A stretch of 48,583 nt of DNA from Zobellia amurskyensis (GTDB lineage Bacteria; Bacteroidota; Bacteroidia; Flavobacteriales; Flavobacteriaceae): positions 1 to 48,583 of the forward strand of contig NZ_RCNR01000034.1 of NCBI RefSeq assembly GCF_009725985.1, in the 5' to 3' direction. Positions within the stretch are counted from its first letter, which is position 1; each line of letters begins with the position of its first letter. The translations under genes and the position numbers were made by a program. The notes below the pieces were generated by a model. The model made no database searches and was not told the origin of the DNA. It was given only the letters and a program-made list of their open reading frames with translations. Positions 29,963 to 37,113 of this stretch are shown one piece after another.

Positions 29963-30078
29963 ATTAGGCAAGTTATATACCCTTGATAATAATGCCGACG
30001 AAAAGTGGTGGTAGTTCAATTAGAAAAATCACCGTTTCTAAACCAATTTTCAAAAAGCTTGTCCTCTCAAAGCAGCAA

Positions 30079-30684
30079 TTAAAGAACTGAATAATACCCG
30101 TAAAAGCATACACTTAAGCCTATAAAACCAACACCGATCATAAAGCCGGTAAAAACCTCTTGTAACCTACGGTTTTCATTAATAATCAGGCCTAAGACCC
30201 CAAATAGGATACTTATCTGAAGAAACAAAATACCAATTTCTATCTGCGCCACTAAACTTCGGTTCGCAAGTCCCATTTCCTCCCAAGCTCGCAGACCAAC
30301 AATTTTCCCCATTTCGCCATCAAGGTCTTGTGACCAGGCTTCACGCGGTATATTATCGGACCCCAATAAAATCTCGGTTTTTTCTTCGTCGTATTTTCGA
30401 ATGAGATCCTCGGTCATCTCAATTCTGAAATCCAATTGCTCCAACTTGTCTTCTGCAACCAAACCTGTACCACGCAAAGATTCTAAATAATCTCGCTGAT
30501 TTTCTTTCAAGATTTGTTTTATACTTTTAGCATTGTACCAACTAGAATAGCTCACATGCTTATAATTAGCTCTGGCTATCTTCTCTTCCAACTTACTGTT
30601 GACTACTTTCATAACTGCCAACAATGCCACAAGTATTATAATAATTACACCGCCCCTATTCTCTATTTTACTATTTTTAGACAT
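30079..30684 (-). CDS. Membrane protein with a central coiled coil, unknown function
   Basis: A 201-residue protein with one N-terminal membrane helix (about 13-29, GVIIIILVALLAVMKVV). A long charged helical region (about 30-150) has coiled-coil character. Two C-terminal helices follow (about 149-167 and 178-198). This layout recalls DUF4337-type membrane proteins, but I cannot confirm the family. The chosen start is the ATG at 30684; a GTG lies one codon upstream. It is isolated, facing away from the GNAT gene and converging on the MBL hydrolase gene. Confidence 0.7.
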   Translation of the reverse strand: MSKNSKIENRGGVIIIILVALLAVMKVVNSKLEEKIARANYKHVSYSSWYNAKSIKQILKENQRDYLESLRGTGLVAEDKLEQLDFRIEMTEDLIRKYDEEKTEILLGSDNIPREAWSQDLDGEMGKIVGLRAWEEMGLANRSLVAQIEIGILFLQISILFGVLGLIINENRRLQEVFTGFMIGVGFIGLSVCFYGYYSVL

Positions 30685-30890
30685 CACTTTGTATTAAAGA
30701 CTGATTTGGTTGTGGTCAAGATTAAACTCATAAAAAGCTAACCTTAATATATTATACGTAAAAAAGCTTATTAAAGTTGATATTGGAATTATTAACACCA
30801 CTTCTTTTGATGAAACTATCTAATTCCTAGATAAATAGACCATTATGTAATCCAAAAACTTACATAATTTGAAGTTTTACTCCCACGAAA

Positions 30891-31415
30891 ATGCGTACAA
30901 TGATTTTTGATACTGAGAGACTAGAGTTAAAACCAACTTCAACAGAAGATGCCGTCTTCATCCATAAGCTATTTAACACCCCTGGTTGGATTAAATATAT
31001 TGGGGACAGAAAAATATATACCGTAGCTGAGGCAGAAGCCTATATTAAAACTAAAATAACACCACAATTCAAAAAATTAGGATTTGGCAACTATACCGTA
31101 ATTCGCAAAGAAGATGGCATAAAAATAGGTTCATGCGGGTTATACGATCGGGATGGTTTAAAAGGAATAGATATAGGTTTTGCATTTCTACCTGAATATG
31201 CAAACAAAGGATATGCCTTTGAGGCTACGTGTAGATTGATGGAAATAGCGTTTCAAGAATTTCAGTTGAACGATATCATTGCCATAACAAGCAAAGAGAA
31301 CCTATCTTCCCAAAAGCTTTTACTTAAACTTGGACTACGCCAAACGGACAACGTTATTCTGCCAAATGATACAAAAGAGCTTTTACTCTATTCCATTTCC
31401 AAAACACCCTCTTAA
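30891..31415 (+). CDS. GNAT family N-acetyltransferase (RimJ/RimL type)
   Basis: A 174-residue acetyltransferase. It starts with the typical IFDTERLELKPTSTEDA and has the acetyl-CoA binding region IDIGFAFLPEYANKGYAFEA (about 98-117). The C-terminal ITSKENLSSQKLLLKLGL segment is characteristic of RimJ/RimL-like enzymes. The acceptor could be a protein N-terminus, an amino group on a small molecule or an antibiotic; nothing decides. Monocistronic. An alternative ATG lies three codons in, at 30900. Confidence 0.88.
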   Translation: MRTMIFDTERLELKPTSTEDAVFIHKLFNTPGWIKYIGDRKIYTVAEAEAYIKTKITPQFKKLGFGNYTVIRKEDGIKIGSCGLYDRDGLKGIDIGFAFLPEYANKGYAFEATCRLMEIAFQEFQLNDIIAITSKENLSSQKLLLKLGLRQTDNVILPNDTKELLLYSISKTPS

Positions 31416-31472
31416 ATTGTGACAAACAAAGTATTAAACCCATTCAAGGCCCAAATTATTTAAAAATACCTT

Positions 31473-31480
31473 TAAATTTG
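31473..31480 (+). promoter_or_regulatory. -7 element upstream of the beta-propeller-like lipoprotein
   Basis: TAAATTTG, perfect TAnnTTTG, 84 bases before the start at 31565; it implies a leader of about 80 bases if used. Confidence 0.35.
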
Positions 31481-31564
31481 CACTCTAATTTCAAAAAATT
31501 ACGAATTGGTTTAGTCCTCCCCTAAAAATCAATATCCAATTCAAAATCAAAGTTATCATTCCAT

Positions 31565-32500
31565 ATGAAAGTGGCCATCTTCTCCTTACTCATTACCCTT
31601 GCAGCTACTTGTAACAGACAAGTATTAGAACTTGAGGTAATAGATACAAAACTTCTCCAAAACGTTCCTAGCGCTTCAGGTATAACAAAAGCAGGTGAAA
31701 ATTTTTATGTAGTTGGTGATGACTCCCCATACCTCTTTGAGGTAAAGGACGACGGTGAAATATTGGACCGAACCACTATTTATGCTACAGACCTATTAAA
31801 TGGTAACAGACTGGACAAAGTAAAAAAACCTGACTTTGAAGCCTTGGAAACTATAAACGAGAACGAAATCTTGGCTTTTGGTTCTGGCGCAAAATCTCCA
31901 GAACGGGATATTTTCCTTCATATCTCACTAGAAGATAGTACCTCTGTTAAAACCTATCAAATTACCGAGTTCTACAACCGTTTAAGAAATAACAGCACGC
32001 TTGACGGTGAGCACTTGAATATTGAAGGTGTTGCTCTTTATCATGACAACATATATCTTTTTAACAGAGGAAAGAATGTCATATTCAGTTTTATATATGC
32101 CGATTTAATGGATTATGTTGATGGAAAAACTTCTGTATTTCCAGAGCCTGAGACACTACTTTACGAATTACCTGAAATAGACGGATTTCAATCTGGTTTT
32201 TCCGGTGCCACTATTTTAGAGGAAGAAAACCTGGTCATCTTTACAGCTTCTGTAGAAAAAACGGGAACTGCTTACCATGATGGTGAAATAGCCGGTAGTT
32301 TTATCGGAACCATCCCGATAATAAACAATACTTTTTCAGATATATACAGTGTTGCAGCCATTCCTTCTACCGGTGCACCACTTAAAGTAGAATCGGTTAC
32401 CGTAGCAGAAAAAACTCCTGAAGGAAATATAAGAGTTGCCCTGGTAACGGATGATGACAAAGGTAATTCGCTACGCCTGAACTGTCTTTTAAAGATATAA
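31565..32500 (+). CDS. Lipoprotein of probable beta-propeller type (DUF6929-like)
   Basis: A 311-residue protein with a short lipoprotein signal (MKVAIFSLLITLAATC, Cys16). The body repeats short strand-loop units (FYVVGDDSPYLFEVKDDGEIL, EILAFGSGAKSPERD, IEGVALYHDNIYLFNRGKN, RVALVTDDDKG) that suggest a propeller. It resembles proteins I recall under DUF6929; this is not certain. Function unknown. It precedes the arsenic operon by 80 bases but lacks cysteine clusters and seems unrelated to it. Confidence 0.65.
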   Translation: MKVAIFSLLITLAATCNRQVLELEVIDTKLLQNVPSASGITKAGENFYVVGDDSPYLFEVKDDGEILDRTTIYATDLLNGNRLDKVKKPDFEALETINENEILAFGSGAKSPERDIFLHISLEDSTSVKTYQITEFYNRLRNNSTLDGEHLNIEGVALYHDNIYLFNRGKNVIFSFIYADLMDYVDGKTSVFPEPETLLYELPEIDGFQSGFSGATILEEENLVIFTASVEKTGTAYHDGEIAGSFIGTIPIINNTFSDIYSVAAIPSTGAPLKVESVTVAEKTPEGNIRVALVTDDDKGNSLRLNCLLKI

Positions 32501-32550
32501 TTCCGCAACACGTTTCATTCAAATTTCTGTTAAAATTTATTTTTTTTATT

Positions 32551-32583
32551 CATTGCACAGATATTAATCGTAATATTGCAATG
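32551..32583. promoter_or_regulatory. Candidate ArsR operator
   Basis: Imperfect dyad: the left arm is CATTGCA-cag-ATATTA, then ATCG, and the right arm is TAATATTGCAATG, which is the complement of the left arm without the three-base insert. The right arm contains a -7-like TAATATTG element and the ATG at 32581. Such AT-rich dyads over the promoter are typical sites for ArsR/SmtB repressors. Confidence 0.65.
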
Positions 32584-32931
32584 TACTTATTAAGCAAATA
32601 CATGGGACTGGCTAAAACAGAAATATTTACTGACCTACAAAATGAAATTGCGCTTTACGCCAAGGTCTTTGGGCATCCGGCTAGGGTATCAATTCTACAG
32701 CATTTGTTTAAAATTGATACTTGCGTTTGTGGTGATCTGGTAAATGAAATAGGTTTAGCACAACCCACCATTTCGCAACATTTAAAAGAACTTAAGAATT
32801 TAGGTCTTATACAGGGCACTGTGGAAGGTACAAGTGTTTGTTATTGCATTCACAAAGAAAATTGGACAAAAATGAAAGAAGTTATGTTTAAATTCTTAGA
32901 TCAAGACTTGCCCAAAGCAGATTGCTGTTAA
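32581..32931 (+). CDS. arsR: ArsR family arsenite-responsive repressor
   Basis: A 116-residue winged-helix repressor that should release DNA on binding As(III). The DNA-binding helix is QPTISQHLKELKNLGLI (about 61-77). The metal-binding pair Cys48/Cys50 sits in DTCVCGDLV, at the same place as the CxC of E. coli ArsR. Further cysteines are 87, 89 and the last two residues (ADCC). The first ATG lies inside the operator dyad, two bases after the -7-like element. The ATG at 32602 (MGLAKTE) may be the true start. It leads the four-gene ars operon. Confidence 0.92.
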   Translation: MYLLSKYMGLAKTEIFTDLQNEIALYAKVFGHPARVSILQHLFKIDTCVCGDLVNEIGLAQPTISQHLKELKNLGLIQGTVEGTSVCYCIHKENWTKMKEVMFKFLDQDLPKADCC

Positions 32932-32979
32932 AAAATTTAAATTCTTTTATCGTAAAAATACAATTAATAAAAATTCAAT

Positions 32980-33447
32980 ATGAAACTATCAGAAATCAAA
33001 ACGGAGCTTTCAAAACTAGAGAAAATAGCTTTTCAATTGCCTAACGGAGAATTGGTTCCTAACCACTTTCACGTAACGGAAGTAGGCAAAATCACCAAAC
33101 ACTTTATAGATTGTGGAGGAACTGTTCGTAAAGAAGAGGTAGTAAACTTTCAGCTGTGGAATGCAGATGATTATGACCACAGACTGCATCCAGAGAAATT
33201 AACCCACATCATAGAACTTTCTGAAAAAACATTGGGTATAGGCGATTTGGAAATTGAAGTAGAATACCAAGGAGATACTATCGGTAAGTTTGGATTGGAC
33301 TTTGACGGTACTAACTTTTTATTGACTACTAAACAAACAGATTGTCTTGCAAAGGATAATTGTGGTATTCCTGCCGAAAAACCTAAGCTACAATTCTCAA
33401 ATCTAGCCCAGGGTAGTTCTTGCGACCCAAAAAGCGGCTGTTGTTAA
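32980..33447 (+). CDS. Arsenic-operon protein of the DUF6428 type
   Basis: A 155-residue cytoplasmic protein found between arsR and arsC in many Bacteroidota ars operons (DUF6428, by my recollection). Visible features are NHFHVTEVGKITKHFIDCGG near residue 30 and a histidine-containing YDHRLHPEKLTHIIEL segment. A C-terminal cysteine-rich stretch (CLAKDNCG and CDPKSGCC) could bind arsenite or another soft metal. No enzymatic motif is seen. A metallochaperone or As(III)-buffering role is a reasonable guess, not shown. Forty-eight bases after arsR, 32 before the reductase. Confidence 0.75.
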   Translation: MKLSEIKTELSKLEKIAFQLPNGELVPNHFHVTEVGKITKHFIDCGGTVRKEEVVNFQLWNADDYDHRLHPEKLTHIIELSEKTLGIGDLEIEVEYQGDTIGKFGLDFDGTNFLLTTKQTDCLAKDNCGIPAEKPKLQFSNLAQGSSCDPKSGCC

Positions 33448-33479
33448 CTATTCTATAATATCCAACTAAATAGAACATA

Positions 33480-34097
33480 ATGAAAACTTTTGAACAGATT
33501 GAAAAGACCATTGCTTCTTTGGAAGTAAACTCTATATCTAACGAACGTAGAGAAATATTACAACCCTTAACAGACTTTATACAAAGTAAGGTAGATACGA
33601 ACGAGGAGATACGCCTAAATTTTATTTGTACCCACAACTCACGAAGAAGTCACCTTTCACAAGTTTGGGCCCAGGCCATGGCGTATCATTTCAATATTAA
33701 AAACGTCTTTTGCTATTCTGGAGGAACCGAAGCAACGGCTTTATTTCCAATGGCTGCCGAGACCCTAAAAAATACAGGTTTTGATGTGGTAAAACGTTCA
33801 GAGGACAAAAACCCTGTTTACAGTATTAAGTATGCAGAAAACGAACATCCTGTAATCTGTTTTTCAAAAACATTGGATGACGATTTTAATCCGCAATCCA
33901 GTTTTGCAGCAATTATGACCTGCAGCCAAGCAGATGGCGGCTGCCCTTTTATTGCGGGAGCGGAGAAACGGATTCCCATTACATTTGAAGACCCTAAAGC
34001 TTTTGACAATACTCCACAACAGGCAGAAAAGTATCATGAAAGAAGCATTCAGATAGCTACCGAGCTCTACTTTATCTTTTCAAAAATAAACGCATAG
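33480..34097 (+). CDS. arsC: Thioredoxin-coupled type arsenate reductase
   Basis: A 205-residue low-molecular-weight phosphatase-fold enzyme reducing As(V) to As(III). The P-loop is C50-THNSR-R56-S (CX5R). The two resolving cysteines Cys148 and Cys155 stand in [10 protein letters not shown], with the CX6C spacing of Staphylococcus aureus-type ArsC. Two oddities: a roughly 45-residue N-terminal extension ahead of the fold, and Arg in place of the usual Cys in the P-loop (NSRRS rather than NSCRS). The gene ends 2 bases before the efflux pump gene, so the pair is tightly coupled. Confidence 0.88.
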   Translation: MKTFEQIEKTIASLEVNSISNERREILQPLTDFIQSKVDTNEEIRLNFICTHNSRRSHLSQVWAQAMAYHFNIKNVFCYSGGTEATALFPMAAETLKNTGFDVVKRSEDKNPVYSIKYAENEHPVICFSKTLDDDFNPQSSFAAIMTCSQADGGCPFIAGAEKRIPITFEDPKAFDNTPQQAEKYHERSIQIATELYFIFSKINA

Positions 34098-34099
34098 CA

Positions 34100-35131
34100 A
34101 TGGCTAAGAAATTAAGCTTTTTAGACAGTTACCTAACCCTATGGATTTTTGGCGCTATGCTTATTGGGGTGGCTATTGGAAATATCTTCCCCTTACTTCC
34201 TGAACTTATAAATTCAGCTAGTAGTGGCACAACCAATATACCCATTGCCATAGGCCTTATCCTTATGATGTATCCGCCCTTGGCAAAGGTCAATTATGCA
34301 CTACTTCCCAAAGTTTTTAAAAATGTAAAAATTTTATCCATCTCTTTGCTATTGAATTGGATCGTAGGTCCTATTCTCATGTTTCTTCTGGCCATTACTT
34401 TTCTTCAAGATTACCCTGAGTATATGGTGGGGTTGATTCTAATAGGCTTGGCACGCTGCATTGCCATGGTTTTGGTCTGGAACGACCTTGCCGAAGGAAG
34501 TAGCGAATATGGTGCGGGGTTGGTGGCACTGAACAGTATATTTCAAGTGTTTGCTTATAGCTTTTACGCCTACATTTTTATTACGGTACTACCTCCCTAT
34601 TTTGGTTTTGAAGGTGCTATTGTTGATATCTCAATCGCTACAATTGCCGAAAGTGTTGTCATATACTTAGGTATTCCTTTTGTTTTGGGCATTCTGAGTC
34701 GCTCCATACTCGTGCGCTTAAAGGGTGAGGAATGGTATTCCAAGAAGTTTATTGCTACCATTTCACCCATGACATTAATCGCCCTACTTTTTACCATTGT
34801 GGTGATGTTTTCTTTAAAAGGTGAATTGATAGTAGAAATACCTATGGATGTGCTCATTATTGCTGTACCCCTACTCATTTACTTTTTACTAATGTTCATT
34901 ATTGGTTTCTTCGTGACCAAAGCAACTGGAGCAACGTATGACAAAACTACCTCCGTTGCATTTACCGCTGCAGGCAATAATTTTGAATTGGCCATTGCTG
35001 TAGCCATTGCTGTTTTTGGATTAAATTCAGGACAAGCATTCGCTGGAGTTATTGGACCATTAGTAGAAGTACCGGCCCTAATTTTACTTGTTAGAGTTTC
35101 TTTTTGGTTGCGGAAAAAGTATTATAAATAA
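34100..35131 (+). CDS. arsB: ACR3 family arsenite efflux transporter
   Basis: A 343-residue inner-membrane protein with about ten membrane helices that exports arsenite using the proton gradient. It carries the ACR3 hallmark [18 protein letters not shown] (about residues 115-132), with the conserved Cys in helix 4, and [18 protein letters not shown] in helix 9. It is not related to the older ArsB family despite the shared symbol. It is the last gene of the ars operon. Confidence 0.95.
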   Translation: MAKKLSFLDSYLTLWIFGAMLIGVAIGNIFPLLPELINSASSGTTNIPIAIGLILMMYPPLAKVNYALLPKVFKNVKILSISLLLNWIVGPILMFLLAITFLQDYPEYMVGLILIGLARCIAMVLVWNDLAEGSSEYGAGLVALNSIFQVFAYSFYAYIFITVLPPYFGFEGAIVDISIATIAESVVIYLGIPFVLGILSRSILVRLKGEEWYSKKFIATISPMTLIALLFTIVVMFSLKGELIVEIPMDVLIIAVPLLIYFLLMFIIGFFVTKATGATYDKTTSVAFTAAGNNFELAIAVAIAVFGLNSGQAFAGVIGPLVEVPALILLVRVSFWLRKKYYK

Positions 35132-35184
35132 GTAGGGAAACAATTTCTTAATAATCTATCGCTCTTGCATTTAGGCAAAAAAAA

Positions 35185-35210
35185 AGAGCCCTTATCTAAA
35201 AAGGGCTCTA
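35185..35210. terminator. Terminator between the ars operon and the methyltransferase gene
   Basis: Stem AGAGCCCTT/AAGGGCTCT with a seven-base loop. An A9 run precedes it on the plus strand, so the U tract serves the minus-strand methyltransferase gene, whose stop is 8 bases away. It may also stop ars transcription. Confidence 0.85.
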
Positions 35211-35217
35211 AATTATA

Positions 35218-35973
35218 TCATTTTCTTGCCGAAAATATTTGAATCGGATAGTATAAAAAAAACTCACCCTTAACTTCTGTAACACTTACTCCTAAATCAT
35301 TTATTCCAATATCGGCAATAATCATCTTTTCTAATGCAATTGGATCACTTGGAAACGATGCTTTAAGTTGTTCATATAATTCAATCTTCATGGAGTAAAA
35401 ATCTGAATTTATTTCTTTGAAACCTGCTTTTTCGAAAAGAGAAGAAAATTCAGTTAATGAAAGTGCTGCAACATGAGAACAATCTCTATTCTTTTCCATT
35501 TTATTGTATTTTTTAATTTTGGAATCCGGTAAAGAAACATCAACAACCATTACTATTCCATTAGGTTTACAGACTCTCTTCATTTCGGACAAAACTTTAA
35601 GAGGATTTAAAAAATGATGAAAACCAAACCTCGAAACTACTATTGAAAAACTGTTATCACCATAAGGTAAACTCTCAACATCTCCTATCTGCCAAGTAAG
35701 GTTTTTAAGATTAATTTTTGTCTGTAATTTTTTTGCCTCATCGAGCATTCCCTGTGTCATATCAATGCCAGTTACATGATTCGTATGTTTAGCAAATTCG
35801 CACGAGACAATCCCAGAACCACAAGCAATATCTAAAGTTTCATCATTTTTAGAAGCTGATGTTATTGAAATTAATTTCTCCAAAGAATCGCCATGTGAAG
35901 TTATGGATGTATACCCAGTTGCTTGTTTTGAAAATTGCTCTACAATGTTCTTGTTGTGCTTTTTAGTGCCCAT
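35218..35973 (-). CDS. Class I SAM-dependent methyltransferase (UbiE-like)
   Basis: A 251-residue methyltransferase. Motif I is LDIACGSGIVSCEF (about residues 47-60). VTGIDMTQGMLDEA binds the ribose, DVESLPYGDNSFSIVVSRFGFHHF is motifs II/III, and a KRVCKPNG segment follows. The closest pattern is the Methyltransf_11/UbiE-like group; the substrate is unknown. Its place next to the ars operon raises the idea of arsenite methylation. However, I see no clear set of the three conserved ArsM cysteines, and it is transcribed toward the operon behind its own terminator. It is divergent from the AraC regulator gene. Confidence 0.85.
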   Translation of the reverse strand: MGTKKHNKNIVEQFSKQATGYTSITSHGDSLEKLISITSASKNDETLDIACGSGIVSCEFAKHTNHVTGIDMTQGMLDEAKKLQTKINLKNLTWQIGDVESLPYGDNSFSIVVSRFGFHHFLNPLKVLSEMKRVCKPNGIVMVVDVSLPDSKIKKYNKMEKNRDCSHVAALSLTEFSSLFEKAGFKEINSDFYSMKIELYEQLKASFPSDPIALEKMIIADIGINDLGVSVTEVKGEFFLYYPIQIFSARK

Positions 35974-35995
35974 AATAATGTTTTTATTTTCTACA

Positions 35996-36008
35996 AAGTT
36001 CAGAACTT
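35996..36008. promoter_or_regulatory. Palindrome in the divergent methyltransferase/AraC promoter region
   Basis: AAGTTC-A-GAACTT, a perfect inverted repeat. It overlaps a near-consensus -7 element of the methyltransferase (minus strand GAACTTTG, 35994-36001) and lies 20 bases upstream of the AraC gene's -7 element. Candidate operator. Confidence 0.5.
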
Positions 36009-36027
36009 CTTATTAAGACCCAATTAC

Positions 36028-36035
36028 TATATTTG
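36028..36035 (+). promoter_or_regulatory. -7 element immediately before the AraC gene
   Basis: TATATTTG, perfect TAnnTTTG, with only four bases to the ATG at 36040. It implies a leaderless or nearly leaderless mRNA. Confidence 0.5.
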
Positions 36036-36039
36036 GACA

Positions 36040-36828
36040 ATGAATATTGATTATAAGACAAATATCAAAATAGACTATGGGTTTGAAGTAAATCCACTAC
36101 GTACTGTTACCACGTACTCTGAAGATATTCAAAATGCAAAATGCGCAAATTCTCACGCGCATCCTAGAGCTCAACTTATTTCATGTAATGCAGGTGTAAT
36201 GGAGGTTGTTACAAAAAACAACATTTGGATAGTTAATTCTTTGCAGAGTGTTTGGATTGCCAGTAACGAAGAACATCAGGTATATTTTCCCAATAATGTA
36301 AAAGTAGTTACGGCATTTATTGATGAATCTAAGTTGAATGACTTACCAAAAGATAGCTTTGCTTTTGAAAGCTCCAACTTCTTAAATAGTCTCTTAGAAA
36401 AAGTGACTTCTTTTTTTAATCCAAATACATATACACAACAACAAAATAGAATTATCGAAGTCTTTTTAGATGAACTCTCTAACATAAAACCAAGTACTAC
36501 TTTTCTGCCTACAAGTCAAGACAAAAGAGTAAAATTAGTATTGTGTGCTTTAATGGATGATTTGTCCAGTAAACATACTGTTAGTTATTATGCTAACAAA
36601 TCATTTGTAAGTCCGAGAACTTTGTCGCGGTTATTTAATAAAGAATTAGGTATGAGTTTTGGAGATTGGAAAACGCGTTTAAAGTTGATTGAGGCAATCA
36701 AACAATTGGGCGAAAAGAAAAGCATAAAAGAGATTGCATTTAATTTAGGATATGAAAATGTTAGTTCATTCATAGTTACATTTAAAAAACATTTTGGAAA
36801 AACACCAACAAATTACCTGTCAAAATAA
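36040..36828 (+). CDS. AraC family transcriptional regulator
   Basis: A 262-residue regulator with an N-terminal cupin-like sensing domain (NSHAHPRAQLISCNAG, about 28-43; WIASNEEHQVYFP). The C-terminal double helix-turn-helix domain covers about 160-260 (SFVSPRTLSRLFNKELGMSFGDW and IKEIAFNLGYENVSSFIVTFKKHFGKTPTNY). The cupin arrangement resembles the YkfI/NimR branch, which often regulates transporters. The longer frame from 35935 runs back through the divergent promoter and is rejected. Likely target: the divergent methyltransferase gene. Confidence 0.92.
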   Translation: MNIDYKTNIKIDYGFEVNPLRTVTTYSEDIQNAKCANSHAHPRAQLISCNAGVMEVVTKNNIWIVNSLQSVWIASNEEHQVYFPNNVKVVTAFIDESKLNDLPKDSFAFESSNFLNSLLEKVTSFFNPNTYTQQQNRIIEVFLDELSNIKPSTTFLPTSQDKRVKLVLCALMDDLSSKHTVSYYANKSFVSPRTLSRLFNKELGMSFGDWKTRLKLIEAIKQLGEKKSIKEIAFNLGYENVSSFIVTFKKHFGKTPTNYLSK

Positions 36829-37029
36829 TAAAAAACACAGTAAAATATAGAATAATAAGAGTTAACCACCACACCGGAAGTTGATTAAATCATAAACCAA
36901 AATTAAGTTAGTTTTAGTCTCTTATAACCATTATACGATACATTATTATCATACTTGCCTTGTCGTTTTTTAGTCATAGAATTGCATTTGTAACTCATTG
37001 AAGAAGTTAACTCAACTTTTATCTAATTA

Positions 37030-37052
37030 AACGGCAACTCGCCGTTGTTTTT
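37030..37052 (+). terminator. Hairpin with T tract ahead of the antiporter gene
   Basis: Stem AACGGC/GCCGTT with a five-base loop, followed by GTTTTTG. It lies 200 bases beyond the AraC gene and 62 before the antiporter ATG. It could be a terminator or a leader attenuator. Confidence 0.5.
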
Positions 37053-37113
37053 GATTGATTTCCTTATCAAGAAACAATATCTTGCACAGATACTTTTTAA
37101 GTACGCAAAAGGG

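Noticed and set aside
35218-35973. Methyltransferase as arsenite methyltransferase ArsM
   Set aside because: Despite the ars neighbour, I could not match the three conserved ArsM cysteines, and it is separately transcribed in the opposite direction.
37045-37113. TTG-initiated extension of the antiporter
   Set aside because: It runs over a hairpin with T tract and adds no conserved residues; the ATG at 37114 starts the first membrane helix.
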